NCBI RefSeq assembly: GCF_017831975.1
Contig: NZ_JAFDSS010000001.1
Span: 1,488,001 to 1,552,000, forward strand
Direction of reading: 5' to 3'
DNA length: 64,000 nt
Source: Microbacterium terrae
GTDB lineage: Bacteria; Actinomycetota; Actinomycetes; Actinomycetales; Microbacteriaceae
Shown: one piece after another, positions 1 through 12,976 of the stretch
Layout: each line of letters starts with the position of its first letter
Position numbering within the stretch: position 1 is the stretch's first letter
Program-made: the position numbers and the translations under genes
Notes under the pieces: generated by a model
Told to the model about the DNA's origin: nothing
Databases searched by the model: none
Seen by the model: only the letters and a program-made list of their open reading frames with translations

Positions 1-2592
1 GACGTCTCGGAGTGGCTCACCCTCGACGACATCGAGTCGAGCCTGCTGTGGGGGCATCTCGCGGCCGCGTCGAGCGTCGGCATCGCGCTCACTGCGACCA
101 AGCGCACGCAGAGCGTGTCGATCGCGGCGGAGGCGAGCGTGTCGGTCCGCGCCGTGCCCCACCGCGGCGAGGTGCACGTCGAGCCGCGCGTCGCCATCGC
201 AGGCGAGACGGTGGATGCCGCGCGCGTGCGCCCGATCGGCCGCAGCGGTCTGTACCAGGTGACGGTGCGCGGCGAGCAGCTCGACCTCGTCCTCGCTCCG
301 GTCGGGCTCGACGACACCACGGCGGCCCTGCTGTCGGCCGGCGGCGAGATCACGGTGCCCGAGGAGGATGCCGACGAGTTCGTCCGCCTGCACCTTCCGC
401 GGATCGCGCGATCGTCGACGGTCGAGGCGCCCGGCCTCGACGTGCCGCCGCCCGAGCGGCCCGCAGCGGTGCTCCGCGTGATCTTCCAGCCCGGGCATCG
501 CGTGCAATGGGTGCTGCAATGGCGCTACGCCGACGACACGCATCCCGCGTGGGACTCGGTACCCACCCCCGAACGCGACGCGCGCGCCGAGCGCGACATC
601 CGCGAGCGCGTCGTGACGGCGTGGGAGCAGGCGTCGCCGGTGCCCCTCTCGGCACACGGATCCGCATCCGGTCTCGACGCCGCGGAGTTCGCCTCGAAGC
701 TCCTGCCGCTCCTCGAGGCCGAGGACGACGTCGAGGTCGAGATCAGCGGCACGCGCCCCGCGTACCGGGAGCTCGCCGGAGACCCCCGCATCGCGGTCAC
801 CACCGTCGAATCGCCCGACCCCGACTGGTTCGAGCTCGGCGTCGTGGTGACGATCGACGGGCGGCGCATCCCGTTCGCGTCGCTGTTCACCGCGCTCTCG
901 CTGGGGCGCAAGCGCCTGCTCCTCAGCGACGGCGCCCACTTCTCGCTGATGCATCCGTCGCTGCAGCGGTTGAAGGACCTCATCGGCGAGGCGGGCGAGC
1001 TCGAGGAGTGGGAGACCGGGCCGCGCCTCAGTCGCTACCAGACCGACGTCTGGGCCGACTTCGAAGACCTCGCGCACGAGGCCCAGCCCGCCGTCTCGTG
1101 GCGGGCGACGGTCGAAGGGCTCCGCACCGCCGAGGGCGTGCCCGCCGCGCCCGCCCCGGTGGGCCTCGCCGCCGAGCTGCGCCCGTACCAGCGTGCCGGG
1201 TACGACTGGCTCGCGTTCCTGTGGGAGCACCGGCTCGGCGGCATCCTCGCCGACGACATGGGACTCGGCAAGACGCTGCAGATGCTGGCGCTCGTCTCCC
1301 GCACCCGAGACGCCGGCGAGCGGCGCCCGTTCCTCGTCGTCGCCCCCACCTCGGTGCTCCCGACCTGGCGCGACGAGGCGGCCCGGTTCGCCCCGGGCCT
1401 CCGGGTCGCGGTCGTGGACGGCACCCGCGCGAAGCGCGGACGGACGGTGGAGGATGCCGCCGCGTCGGCCGACATCGTGGTCACCTCGTACACGCTGCTG
1501 CGGCTCGACGAGCCCGAGTTCGCGGCGGTCGAATGGGCCGGCCTCGTGCTCGACGAAGCGCAGTTCGTCAAGAACAGCAGGACGAAGGCGTACCGGGCGG
1601 CGAAGGGCCTGCGGGCCGACGTGGTGTTCGCCGTCACGGGAACACCGCTCGAGAACAGCCTGAGCGAGCTGTGGGCGCTGCTGTCGCTCACAGCACCCGG
1701 CCTCTTCCCCTCCGAGCGCCGGTTCCGCGAGGAGTACATCGGACCGATCGAGAGGGGCAAGGTGCCCGAGAATCAGGAGGGCTCCACGTTCCGTGCCGGA
1801 CGGCTCGCGCGGCTGCGGCGGCGCATCCGCCCTCTCGTGCTGCGGCGCACGAAAGAGCTCGTCGCGCCGGAACTGCCCGCGAAGCAGGAGCAGCACGTCC
1901 ACGTCGAGCTGAGTGCGGCGCACCGGGCGCTCTACGACACCGTGCTGCAGCGGGAGCGCCAGAAGGTGCTGGGCCTGCTCGACGACCTCGACCGCAACCG
2001 GTTCATCGTCTTCCGCTCGCTCACGCTGCTGCGACTGCTGAGCCTCGCACCCGAGCTCGTCGACCCGGCGCACGCGTCGATCGCCCCGAGCAAGCTCGGC
2101 GCCCTGTTCGAGCGCCTCGACGAGGTCGTCGCCGAGGGCCACCGGGTGCTCGTGTTCAGCCAGTTCACCTCGTTCCTCGCGCTCGTGGCCGCACGACTCG
2201 ACGAGCGACGGGTGCCGTACGCCTACCTCGACGGATCGACGCGCGACCGGGAGGGGGCGATCGAGTCGTTCCGTGCGGGCGACGCGCCGGTGTTCCTCAT
2301 CAGCCTCAAGGCAGGCGGGTTCGGGCTCACCCTCACCGAGGCCGACTACGTGTTCCTGCTCGACCCGTGGTGGAATCCGGCGGCCGAGGCGCAGGCCGTC
2401 GACCGCGCGCACCGCATCGGCCAGGAGCGCACAGTCATTGTCTACCGGCTGATCGCGGCAGGGACGATCGAAGACAAGGTGATGGCGCTCCAGCAGCGCA
2501 AGGCGCGGTTGTTCCGCTCCGTGATGGACGACGACGCGCTGTTCGGGCAGGCTCTCACGGCCGACGACATCCGCGGGCTGTTCGAGGCGTGA
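1..2592 (+). CDS. SNF2-family DEAD/DEAH-like helicase, 5' end outside window
   Basis: ATP-dependent DNA translocase/helicase of the SNF2 (RapA-like) superfamily, acting on DNA or DNA-protein complexes; the exact role is unknown. The frame is open from base 1, so the gene starts upstream; 863 residues are visible. Motif I (DDMGLGKT) lies at 1252-1275, motif II is DEAQ at 1552-1563, and motif III is VTGTPLEN. The second RecA lobe carries VFSQF, DGSTRDRE and the motif V/VI block with WWNPAAEAQ, DRAHRIGQ. The first ~380 visible residues carry no motif I recognise; a SWIM-type zinc finger could lie upstream but cannot be seen. The downstream gene is 124 bp away with its own promoter-like site. The family call is firm; the substrate is unknown. 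Confidence 0.92.
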   Translation, partial: DVSEWLTLDDIESSLLWGHLAAASSVGIALTATKRTQSVSIAAEASVSVRAVPHRGEVHVEPRVAIAGETVDAARVRPIGRSGLYQVTVRGEQLDLVLAPVGLDDTTAALLSAGGEITVPEEDADEFVRLHLPRIARSSTVEAPGLDVPPPERPAAVLRVIFQPGHRVQWVLQWRYADDTHPAWDSVPTPERDARAERDIRERVVTAWEQASPVPLSAHGSASGLDAAEFASKLLPLLEAEDDVEVEISGTRPAYRELAGDPRIAVTTVESPDPDWFELGVVVTIDGRRIPFASLFTALSLGRKRLLLSDGAHFSLMHPSLQRLKDLIGEAGELEEWETGPRLSRYQTDVWADFEDLAHEAQPAVSWRATVEGLRTAEGVPAAPAPVGLAAELRPYQRAGYDWLAFLWEHRLGGILADDMGLGKTLQMLALVSRTRDAGERRPFLVVAPTSVLPTWRDEAARFAPGLRVAVVDGTRAKRGRTVEDAAASADIVVTSYTLLRLDEPEFAAVEWAGLVLDEAQFVKNSRTKAYRAAKGLRADVVFAVTGTPLENSLSELWALLSLTAPGLFPSERRFREEYIGPIERGKVPENQEGSTFRAGRLARLRRRIRPLVLRRTKELVAPELPAKQEQHVHVELSAAHRALYDTVLQRERQKVLGLLDDLDRNRFIVFRSLTLLRLLSLAPELVDPAHASIAPSKLGALFERLDEVVAEGHRVLVFSQFTSFLALVAARLDERRVPYAYLDGSTRDREGAIESFRAGDAPVFLISLKAGGFGLTLTEADYVFLLDPWWNPAAEAQAVDRAHRIGQERTVIVYRLIAAGTIEDKVMALQQRKARLFRSVMDDDALFGQALTADDIRGLFEA

Positions 2593-2664
2593 GCGCCGGG
2601 TCCGGGGCCGGCCGGATCGCCATTCTCACGGCCCGTCCGGATGGGCCCTCGCGGACGCCTCGCC

Positions 2665-2670
2665 TATGAT
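2665..2670 (+). promoter_or_regulatory. Candidate -10 box for the MBL/Rieske gene
   Basis: TATGAT is a near-consensus -10 hexamer in the 124-bp gap after the helicase gene. No convincing -35 is visible 17-18 bases upstream (TGGGCC). It would give a leader of about 40 nt, ending in a G-rich ribosome-binding stretch (GGGGGAG) before ATG 2717. Confidence 0.4.
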
Positions 2671-2716
2671 CGTGTGGTTCGACGGGTTGGTCTAGAGGAA
2701 ACAAAGGGGGAGTCCC

Positions 2717-4291
2717 ATGCGCATCACGGGCCTCGGCCACGCTGGGATGTTCATCGAGACCGCGGGCGGGAGCATCCTGTGCGACCCGGTGATCGGGCCG
2801 ACGTTCTTCGGCTCGTGGTTCCCCTTCCCCGACAACCGTGGCCTGGATTGGGACAAGTACGGCAAGGCGGACTTCCTGTACGTCTCGCACCGTCACCGCG
2901 ACCACTTCGACCCGGCGCTCATGGAGCGCCACATCCCGAAGGACATCACGGTGCTCCTGCCGGAGTACCCGACCGACGACCTCGAGCAGGACCTCCGGCG
3001 CCTGGGCTACGACAACATCGTCTACACGCAGGCGGGCGTACCGCTGGAGTTCGGCCCGCTGAAGCTCATGGTCACCCCGCTGCGCGCGCCGAGCGACGGA
3101 CCGATCGGCGACTCGTCGCTGAGCGTGGACGACGGCACCGCGAGCATCCTGAACCAGAACGACTCCCACCCGCTCGACCTCGAGAAGCTGATGGCGTTCT
3201 CGAAGCCCGAGGCGTACTTCACCCAGGTGTCGGGTGCGATCTGGTGGCCCATGGTCTACGACCTGCCGCAGGACGCCAAGCAGAACTTCGCGAAGCTCAA
3301 GCGCGACGCCCAGAACAAGCGCGCCATGTACTACATCGAGCGGGTCGACGCCGAGCACGTCTTCCCGATGGCGGGGCCGCCGATGTTCCTCCGCGAAGAG
3401 CTGTTCCGCTACAACGGCACCGGGCAGGACGGCGACTCGATCTTCACCGACCAGCGCGAGTTCCTCGCGCACATGGCCGAGGTGCGTCCCGACCAGAAGG
3501 GCTACGAGTTCGTGCCCGGCACCGTGGTCGAGATCCACGGCGGCGTGCTCACCGTCGAGCAGACGCTGTACACCGAGGCCGAGATCGACCGCATCTTCGA
3601 CGACAAGTGGTCGTACCTCGCCGAGCAGCAGGCAGCCCGGCAGGACGAGATCCGCGCGGAAGAGGCGACGCGCGCCGCGGTGCTTCCCCCCGACGAGATG
3701 CTCGCGGCGATCAAGGAGTGGTGGGAGCCGCTGATCCGTCGCGCCCGCACGATCCGCACCGGCATCGGCGGCAACGTGCGCTTCCGCATCGGCGACCTCG
3801 ACATGGTCGTCGACTTCCCGAAGGCGAAGGTGCGCGAGTACGCGGGGGAGGAGTGCATCTACTGGTACACGATCCCCGCAGACCTCGTCTCGACGAACAT
3901 CCGCGACCACGAGATCGACTGGTCGAACTCGATCTTCCTGTCGATGCAGTTCTCGGTGGGCCGCAGCGGCAAGTTCAACGAGTTCCTCACGACCTTCCTC
4001 AAGTGCCTCTCGCGCGACCGCATCGAGTACGTCGAGAACTGGTACGCGGAGCAGACCGACCAGACCGAGGATGCCGAGATCGGCGACTGGGTCGTGCAGC
4101 GCCGCTGCCCGCACCTGCGCGCCGACCTCACCCAGACCGGCAAGATCCAGGACGGCGTGCTCACCTGCTCGCTGCACGACTGGAAGTGGGACCTCGCGTC
4201 GGGCAAGTGCCTCACGAGCCCCGGGCACCCGATCCGCGCCACCGCGGTCGGCTCCGAGGCCACGCGCCACGAGGGCGCATCGGTCGCCTGA
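2717..4291 (+). CDS. MBL-fold hydrolase with C-terminal Rieske [2Fe-2S] domain
   Basis: 524 residues. The N-terminal metallo-beta-lactamase fold (UlaG-like) has the metal motif H58-R-H60-R-D62-H63. The C-terminus has a Rieske cluster site, C464-x-H466 and C484-x2-H487, within a CPH...CSLHDW pattern. A linker with a charged helix (about residues 290-330) joins them. CMP-sialic acid hydroxylases combine the same two domains, but with the Rieske domain first; here the order is reversed. Actinobacteria have related proteins of unknown function (Rv3818-like, from memory). Probably a cytosolic redox or oxygenase enzyme; no signal peptide or membrane segment is visible. GGGGGAG precedes ATG 2717. 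Domains are certain; the reaction is unknown. Confidence 0.85.
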   Translation: MRITGLGHAGMFIETAGGSILCDPVIGPTFFGSWFPFPDNRGLDWDKYGKADFLYVSHRHRDHFDPALMERHIPKDITVLLPEYPTDDLEQDLRRLGYDNIVYTQAGVPLEFGPLKLMVTPLRAPSDGPIGDSSLSVDDGTASILNQNDSHPLDLEKLMAFSKPEAYFTQVSGAIWWPMVYDLPQDAKQNFAKLKRDAQNKRAMYYIERVDAEHVFPMAGPPMFLREELFRYNGTGQDGDSIFTDQREFLAHMAEVRPDQKGYEFVPGTVVEIHGGVLTVEQTLYTEAEIDRIFDDKWSYLAEQQAARQDEIRAEEATRAAVLPPDEMLAAIKEWWEPLIRRARTIRTGIGGNVRFRIGDLDMVVDFPKAKVREYAGEECIYWYTIPADLVSTNIRDHEIDWSNSIFLSMQFSVGRSGKFNEFLTTFLKCLSRDRIEYVENWYAEQTDQTEDAEIGDWVVQRRCPHLRADLTQTGKIQDGVLTCSLHDWKWDLASGKCLTSPGHPIRATAVGSEATRHEGASVA

Positions 4292-4325
4292 TACAGACGC
4301 TGTCGCCTCTCCACAAAGAGTGACC

Positions 4326-4362
4326 GAATGGATGCCGCCGCCTTGTGGCGCGGCATCCATTC
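4326..4362 (+). terminator. Hairpin after the MBL/Rieske gene
   Basis: Perfect 13-bp inverted repeat, GAATGGATGCCGC paired with GCGGCATCCATTC around an 11-nt loop, 34 bases after the stop. There is no long T tract, which is usual for terminators in high-GC actinobacteria. The stem contains the GGATGC word that recurs through the window. Confidence 0.65.
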
Positions 4363-4455
4363 TGCGTTCGCCGGTATCACCGCCCACCGCCGACGCCACC
4401 TGATCACCGTGCCCGCGACCGTGGGCGCACCATTCCGATCAGAGGGAGTCACGCG

Positions 4456-4989
4456 ATGACCACCGTCCCCGTCCGACACGGCGCCGCCGGCGTCACCCTG
4501 CCCACCTCGACCCGCCCGGTCCGCGCGCTGCTCGCGTGGGAGTCACGTGCCGAGGCCGGCCTCAAGTCGTTCCTGCAGGCCTGGAGCATCCCCGCGCTGC
4601 GCGTCGCGCTCGGCACCGTGTTCGCGGTGTTCGGCGCGCTCAAGTTCATCCCCGGCGCGAGCCCGGTCGAGTCCCTCGTCATGCAGACATGGGAGAAGCT
4701 CACCTTCGGCCTCGTCGGCGGGCAGGCCGCGATGATCGCCACCGCGGTCATCGAGGTCGCCGCGGGCGTGCTGCTCCTCGCGGGCGGAGCGTTCGCCCGG
4801 ATCGGGCTGGTCGTGCTCGCCCTCGCCTTCGTCGGCATCCTGTCGCCGATCGTGCTGCTCCCCGCAGAGGTGTGGAGCGCCGCAGGCCCCACGCTGACGG
4901 GTCAGTACATCTTCAAGAACGCGGTGCTCATCGCCGCCGCGCTCGTCGTCGCCTCGCAGGTGCTGCGCGGGCCGTCGGCGAAGCGCTGA
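4456..4989 (+). CDS. DoxX-like integral membrane protein
   Basis: 177 residues with four hydrophobic segments (roughly residues 45-65, 85-110, 112-135 and 150-170), as in the DoxX/SURF4-like family. These are small membrane proteins whose biochemical role is mostly unresolved; some are linked to quinone or thiosulfate oxidation or to redox stress. ATG 4456 follows AGAGGGAG, a good ribosome-binding site; upstream in-frame starts would overlap the preceding terminator. It stands alone between two hairpins, so it is probably monocistronic. Family is likely; function is not assigned. Confidence 0.8.
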   Translation: MTTVPVRHGAAGVTLPTSTRPVRALLAWESRAEAGLKSFLQAWSIPALRVALGTVFAVFGALKFIPGASPVESLVMQTWEKLTFGLVGGQAAMIATAVIEVAAGVLLLAGGAFARIGLVVLALAFVGILSPIVLLPAEVWSAAGPTLTGQYIFKNAVLIAAALVVASQVLRGPSAKR

Positions 4990-4997
4990 ACGATCAG

Positions 4998-5033
4998 GAG
5001 GCGGGGCCGGTCCGATTGGGCCGGCCCCGCCTC
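4998..5033 (+). terminator. Strong GC hairpin after the DoxX-like gene
   Basis: 13-bp perfect stem (GAGGCGGGGCCGG / CCGGCCCCGCCTC) with a 10-nt loop, starting 9 bases after the DoxX stop. Its loop and right arm overlap the candidate pyrR -35 box, so terminator and promoter are packed together. Confidence 0.7.
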
Positions 5034-5045
5034 TGACGCTAGACT
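5016..5045 (+). promoter_or_regulatory. Candidate promoter of the pyr operon
   Basis: TTGGGC (5016-5021), an 18-bp spacer and TAGACT (5040-5045). Transcription would start near 5052, about 12 nt before the PyrR RNA-binding motif, giving a leader of about 50 nt. The -10 is of the TAGACT/TAGGCT kind seen repeatedly in this window; the -35 is weak. Confidence 0.5.
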
Positions 5046-5063
5046 GGCCGTCGCAACCAGCAA

Positions 5064-5095
5064 CCTTTAACCCCGTCCCGTGAGGCGGAGAAGGG
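5064..5095 (+). promoter_or_regulatory. PyrR RNA-binding leader (translational operator)
   Basis: CCTTTAA, then a CCG stem half, TCCCGTGAGG loop, CGG stem half, and GAAGG closing the CCTT/AAGG lower stem. This matches the conserved PyrR recognition hairpin (a GTCC.GTGAGGC-type loop). The AAGGGAG ribosome-binding site of pyrR lies on its 3' side, so PyrR-UMP binding should block translation, the mode known from mycobacteria, rather than drive attenuation as in Bacillus. Motif and position are seen directly; the mechanism is inferred. Confidence 0.75.
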
Positions 5096-5103
5096 AGCGG
5101 CGG

Positions 5104-5634
5104 ATGAGCACACGAACTGTGCTGCACCAGGCCGACATCGCCCGCGCACTGACTCGGATCTCGCACGAGATCCTGGAGTCCAACAAGGGGCCGGCAGGCC
5201 TCGTGCTCCTGGGCATCCCCACCCGCGGCGTCACCCTCGCCGAACGCATCGGCGCGCTGATCGCCGACTTCGCGGGGGCCGCGGTCCCGGTCGGATCCCT
5301 CGATGTGACGATGTACCGCGACGATCTGCACCGCAACCCCACCCGCTCCCCGCGCCCCACGCAGATCCCCGCGGGCGGCATCGACGGCAAGGTGGTCGTG
5401 CTCGTCGACGACGTGCTGTTCTCCGGGCGCAGCATCCGCGCCGCGCTCGACGCCCTCCAGGACATCGGGCGGCCCGCCGCCGTGCGCCTGGCCGCCCTCG
5501 TCGACCGCGGACACCGAGAGCTGCCGATCCGCCCCGACTTCGTGGGCAAGAACCTGCCGTCCTCGCGGGAGGAGCGCGTCAACGTGCACCTCGCCGAGAT
5601 CGACGGCGTCGACGAGGTGACGATCGCATCATGA
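5104..5634 (+). CDS. pyrR: PyrR pyrimidine regulatory protein / uracil phosphoribosyltransferase
   Basis: 176 residues. It binds UMP/UTP and the pyr leader RNA, and often has weak uracil phosphoribosyltransferase activity. The PRPP-binding loop is [13 protein letters not shown] at about residues 98-110, and the N-terminal half has the typical helical start ([16 protein letters not shown]). ATG 5104 follows AAGGGAG with 7-nt spacing, inside the predicted PyrR hairpin, so the gene is probably autoregulated. First gene of the operon; its TGA overlaps the pyrB ATG. Length is typical for the family. Confidence 0.95.
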   Translation: MSTRTVLHQADIARALTRISHEILESNKGPAGLVLLGIPTRGVTLAERIGALIADFAGAAVPVGSLDVTMYRDDLHRNPTRSPRPTQIPAGGIDGKVVVLVDDVLFSGRSIRAALDALQDIGRPAAVRLAALVDRGHRELPIRPDFVGKNLPSSREERVNVHLAEIDGVDEVTIAS

Positions 5635-6617
5635 GGCACCTGCTCGACACCCGCACCCTCACCCGCGCCGACGCCCTCCGCATCCTCGACGTCGCCGAAG
5701 ACATGGCCGACACCCAGCAGCGCGAGGTGAAGAAGCTGCCGACGCTGCGCGGCAAGACCGTCGTGAACCTCTTCTTCGAGGACTCCACCCGCACCCGCAT
5801 CTCGTTCGAGGCCGCCGCCAAGCGCCTCAGCGCCGACGTCATCAACTTCTCCGCCAAGGGGTCGAGCGTCTCGAAGGGCGAATCGCTGCAGGACACCGCT
5901 CAGACCCTGCAGGCGATGGGCGCCGACGCCGTCGTCATCCGCCACGGCGCATCGGGCGCTCCGCGCACGCTCGCCACGAGCGGCTGGATCACCGCGGGCG
6001 TGGTCAACGCCGGCGACGGCACGCACGAGCACCCCACGCAGGCCCTGCTCGACGCGTTCACGATCCGCAAGCGACGCTTCGGCGCCGACAGCCGCGGACA
6101 GGGCCTCGACGGCGTGAAGGTCACCATCGTGGGCGACGTGCTGCACTCGCGCGTCGCGCGGTCGAACGTGTGGCTGCTGACGACCCTCGGCGCACGGGTG
6201 ACGCTCGTCGCGCCGCCCACGCTCGTTCCGCAGGACGTCTCGGCCTGGCCGGTCGAGATCGTCTACGACCTCGACGACGCGATCGCCGCCGAGCCCGACG
6301 CGCTGATGATGCTCCGCATCCAGCTCGAGCGCATGAATGCCGCGTATTTCCCGACTGAACGGGAGTATTCACGCCGGTGGGGCCTGGATGCGCGGCGGCT
6401 GGAGGCCCTGCCACCGGCTAGCATTGTCATGCACCCCGGGCCGATGAACCGGGGTCTCGAGATCTCCGCAGAAGCCGCAGACTCGGCCCGCTCGACAGTG
6501 CTCGAGCAGGTCGCCAACGGCGTCTCGGTGCGCATGGCCGCGCTCTACCTGCTCCTGGCAGGCGCGGAGCGCGACACCGATACGACGGATGCCTCAGGGA
6601 AGGAGCCCACGCAATGA
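5631..6617 (+). CDS. pyrB: Aspartate carbamoyltransferase catalytic chain
   Basis: 328 residues. Condenses carbamoyl phosphate with L-aspartate to N-carbamoyl-aspartate, the committed step of UMP synthesis. The carbamoyl-phosphate signature [13 protein letters not shown] is at residues 45-57, with HPTQALLD in the middle and [10 protein letters not shown] near the C-terminus. ATGA overlap with both pyrR and pyrC implies translational coupling. No pyrI regulatory chain is present, as usual in actinobacteria. Confidence 0.97.
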   Translation: MRHLLDTRTLTRADALRILDVAEDMADTQQREVKKLPTLRGKTVVNLFFEDSTRTRISFEAAAKRLSADVINFSAKGSSVSKGESLQDTAQTLQAMGADAVVIRHGASGAPRTLATSGWITAGVVNAGDGTHEHPTQALLDAFTIRKRRFGADSRGQGLDGVKVTIVGDVLHSRVARSNVWLLTTLGARVTLVAPPTLVPQDVSAWPVEIVYDLDDAIAAEPDALMMLRIQLERMNAAYFPTEREYSRRWGLDARRLEALPPASIVMHPGPMNRGLEISAEAADSARSTVLEQVANGVSVRMAALYLLLAGAERDTDTTDASGKEPTQ

Positions 6618-7924
6618 ACGAGGTGCTTCTCTTCCGCGGAGCCCTGATCGAGGGCACCGGCGCCGCCGACGTGCTCGTCGAGGACGGCGTGATCGCCGGC
6701 ATCGGCCCGCGCGTCTCCCGTGCCGGGGCCACCGAGATCGACGCCGACGGCCTCGTGCTGCTCCCGGGGCTCGTCGACCTGCACACGCACCTGCGCGAGC
6801 CGGGGTACGAGGCCAGCGAGACGATCCTCACCGGGTCGCGCGCGGCAGCCGCGGGCGGGTACTCCGCCGTGTTCGCGATGCCGAACACCTCGCCGGTCGC
6901 CGACACCGCGGGCGTCGTCGAGCAGGAGCTCGCCCTCGGCGAAGCCGCCGGGTTCGTCACCGTGCAGCCCATCGGCGCCGTCACCGTCGGCCAGAAGGGC
7001 GAGCGCCTCGCCGAACTCGGCGCGATGGCCTCGTCGCTTGCCCGCGTGCGGGTGTTCAGCGACGACGGCTTCTGCGTGTGGGATCCGCTGATCATGCGAC
7101 GCGCGCTCGAGTACGTGAAGGCGTTCGATGGCGTCATCGCCCAGCACGCGCAGGACCCGCGCCTCACCGAGGGCGCCCAGATGAACGAGGGGTCGGTCTC
7201 GGCCGAGCTCGGCCTCGCCGGCTGGCCGGCGGTCGCCGAGGAGTCGATCATCGCCCGGGACGTGCTGCTGGCCGAACACGTCGGCTCGCGCCTGCACGTC
7301 TGCCACCTCTCCACCGCCGGGTCGGTCGACATCATCCGGTGGGCGAAGAAGCGCGGCGTGAACGTCACCGCCGAGGTGACCCCGCACCACCTGCTCCTCA
7401 CCGACGAGCTGGTGCGCGACTACGACGCCCGCTTCAAGGTGAACCCGCCGCTGCGCCGTGAGGAGGATGTCCTCGCGGTGCGCGAGGGCCTCGCCGACGG
7501 CACGATCGACATCGTGGCGACCGACCACGCCCCGCACCCGGCCGAGGCGAAGGCCTGCGAATGGCAGGCCGCCGCGAACGGCATGGTCGGGCTCGAGTCC
7601 GCCCTGCGGGTCGTGCAGCAGTCGATGGTCGACACCGGCCTCATCACCTGGGGCGACGTCGCCCGCGTCATGTCGCGCGAGCCCGCCCGCATCGGGCGCC
7701 TGGCCGGCCACGGCACGCCGCTGACGTCGGGCCAGCCGGCGTCGCTGACGTTCTACGACACGAAGCCGTCGCGGGCGTTCACGACCGCCGACCTCCGCGG
7801 CCGGAGCACCAACTCGCCCTACCTCGGACGCGAGCTCCCGGGCGAAGTGCGCTGGACCCTGCACCAGGGCGTGGTCACCGTCGCCGACGGTTCGGTGCTC
7901 GATGCTCCGGGGGTGCGCGCATGA
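6614..7924 (+). CDS. pyrC: Dihydroorotase
   Basis: 436 residues. Zinc amidohydrolase closing N-carbamoyl-aspartate to dihydroorotate. The metal-binding HTHLREPG lies near residue 56; the substrate and metal motifs [17 protein letters not shown] and [10 protein letters not shown] follow. Length and motifs fit the class I (long, multifunctional-type) bacterial enzyme rather than the short E. coli form. ATGA overlap with pyrB; the next start overlaps its stop by four bases. Confidence 0.96.
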   Translation: MNEVLLFRGALIEGTGAADVLVEDGVIAGIGPRVSRAGATEIDADGLVLLPGLVDLHTHLREPGYEASETILTGSRAAAAGGYSAVFAMPNTSPVADTAGVVEQELALGEAAGFVTVQPIGAVTVGQKGERLAELGAMASSLARVRVFSDDGFCVWDPLIMRRALEYVKAFDGVIAQHAQDPRLTEGAQMNEGSVSAELGLAGWPAVAEESIIARDVLLAEHVGSRLHVCHLSTAGSVDIIRWAKKRGVNVTAEVTPHHLLLTDELVRDYDARFKVNPPLRREEDVLAVREGLADGTIDIVATDHAPHPAEAKACEWQAAANGMVGLESALRVVQQSMVDTGLITWGDVARVMSREPARIGRLAGHGTPLTSGQPASLTFYDTKPSRAFTTADLRGRSTNSPYLGRELPGEVRWTLHQGVVTVADGSVLDAPGVRA

Positions 7925-8430
7925 CGCAGGCGCTGGCCGTCGCCCTCATGATCGCCCTCGCTGTCGCGCTGCTGGCATCGCTGCTCCTCGCCTGGTGGGT
8001 GCGCACCCGCCGCGACGCCGGTCTTGCGGCGCCCGTCGGCGAGGCGCCGGCCGGCGCCACCGAGATCGCGTCGTTCGAGACGCTGTACGTCGCGACCACG
8101 CGGGCCGGCGAGCCGCTCGAGCGGCTCGCGATCCGCGGGCTCGGGTTCCGCTCGCGCGCCGACGTCACCGTGCTGAGCACGGGCGTCGCCATCGACCTGA
8201 CCGGGCAGCCCCGCCTGTACCTCGCCGCCGACCGCATCGCCGATGTGGCCCAGGCGACCGTGACGATCGACCGCGTTGTCGAGTCCGACGGCCTCACGCG
8301 CCTGTCGTGGCGCCTCGACGACGGCACCGTCGTCGACTCCTATCTCCGCCCCCAGGATGCTTCCGCCCGCGCCCTCGCGGACGCGATCGGCGGCATCCTC
8401 CCCACCCTCCACACGGGAAGCGACGCATGA
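7921..8430 (+). CDS. Membrane-anchored protein of the actinobacterial pyr operon (Rv1382-like)
   Basis: 169 residues: one N-terminal transmembrane segment (residues 4-27, ending WWVRTRR) and a soluble domain with alternating beta strands that looks PH-like. A small export/membrane protein occupies the same slot between pyrC and carA in other actinobacteria such as M. tuberculosis (Rv1382). No catalytic motif is visible. The position inside the operon, with four-base overlaps on both sides, implies co-expression with pyrimidine synthesis, but the role is not known. Confidence 0.75.
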   Translation: MTQALAVALMIALAVALLASLLLAWWVRTRRDAGLAAPVGEAPAGATEIASFETLYVATTRAGEPLERLAIRGLGFRSRADVTVLSTGVAIDLTGQPRLYLAADRIADVAQATVTIDRVVESDGLTRLSWRLDDGTVVDSYLRPQDASARALADAIGGILPTLHTGSDA

Positions 8431-9667
8431 CCTCCCTCTTCACCACCGATCCCGCGGTGCTCGTCCTCGAAGACGGCACGCGCCACGTCGGCCGCGCCTA
8501 CGGCGCAGTCGGCACCACCCTGGGCGAGGTCGTCTTCGCCACCGGCATGACCGGCTACCAGGAGACGCTCACCGACCCGTCGTACGCCGGTCAGATCGTG
8601 CTGCAGACCGCACCGCACATCGGCAACACGGGAATGAACGACGAAGACCCCGAGTCCCGCCGCATCTGGGTGTCGGGCTACATCGTGCGCGACCCCTCGC
8701 GCGTCGTCTCGAACTGGCGCGCCGACGAATCGCTCGACGACGCGCTCGTCAGCGACGGCGTCATCGGCATCAGCGGCATCGACACGCGAGCGGTGACGCG
8801 CCACATCCGCTCCGCCGGCAGCATGCGCGGCGGCATCTTCTCGGGTGCGGCGGCGAACCTCGACGCCGACGAGCAGGTGCGCCTCGTGCGCGAGGCTCCG
8901 CAGATGGCGGGACAGAACCTGTCGGCAGCCGTGTCGGTGTCGGCCGCCGAGATCACTCCCGCGACGGGCGAGCGCATCGGCAACCTCGCCGTGCTCGACC
9001 TCGGCGTCAAGCAGGCGACGGTCGACAACCTCGCCGCACGCGGCTTCGACGTGCACGTGCTGCCGCAGGACGTCACGATCGACGGGATCCGCGCGATCGA
9101 CCCGGTCGCGGTGTTCTACTCGAACGGCCCGGGCGACCCCGCCGCGTCGGGCGACCACGTCGCGCTGCTGCGCAGCGTGCTCGACGACGGCCTGCCCTTC
9201 TTCGGCATCTGCTTCGGCAACCAGCTGCTCGGCCGCGCACTGGGCCTCGGAACCTACAAGCTGCCGTTCGGCCACCGCGGCATCAACCAGCCCGTGCTCG
9301 ACAAGGCCACCGGCCGGGTCGAGATCACGGCGCACAACCACGGCTTCGCCGTCGAGGCGCCCATCGCGGGCACGTTCGACAGCCCGAACGGCTACGGCCA
9401 GGTCGAGGTCAGCCACGTCGGGCTCAACGACGATGTCGTGGAAGGCCTGCGCGCCCTCGACATCCCCGCCTTCTCGGTGCAGTACCACCCCGAGGCGGCG
9501 GCCGGACCCCACGACGCCAATTACCTGTTCGACCGCTTTGCGGAGCTGGTCCGTGAGGACCAGCGAAGCAGGTTGAGCGAGCGAAGCGAGTCGAAACCCA
9601 GCGACCGAACGCGTTTCGACTCGCAAGCTCGCTCAACGACCGGGGCTATCCAGGAGGACCAGCAGTA

Positions 9668-9668
<1 letters not shown>
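8427..9668 (+). CDS. carA: Carbamoyl-phosphate synthase small chain, with palindrome-derived C-terminal tail
   Basis: 413 residues. Class I glutamine amidotransferase that delivers ammonia to CarB. The N-terminal CPSase domain is followed by the GATase with nucleophile Cys in FGICFGNQ and the His-Glu pair in QYHPEA. The family ends near the ...FDRFAELV stretch; the last ~34 residues here are an added tail rich in Ser, Arg and Glu. The tail is encoded by a palindromic repeat element (9572-9637) that stays in frame and by the short stretch after it. The stop TAA shares one base with the carB ATG. The core enzyme is intact. Confidence 0.95.
9572..9637. repeat. Palindromic intergenic-type element inside the 3' end of carA
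   Basis: Left arm 9572-9597 begins GTTGAGCGAGCGAAGCGAG and ends CGAAAC; right arm 9613-9637 begins GTTTCGACTCGC and ends GCTCGCTCAAC. The arms are complementary except for a small internal difference (GAA versus AA). This REP-like element is of a kind I associate with Microbacteriaceae intergenic regions; a related sequence forms the array at 48.8 kb. Confidence 0.8.
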
Positions 9669-12972
<3,304 letters not shown>

Positions 12973-12976
<4 letters not shown>

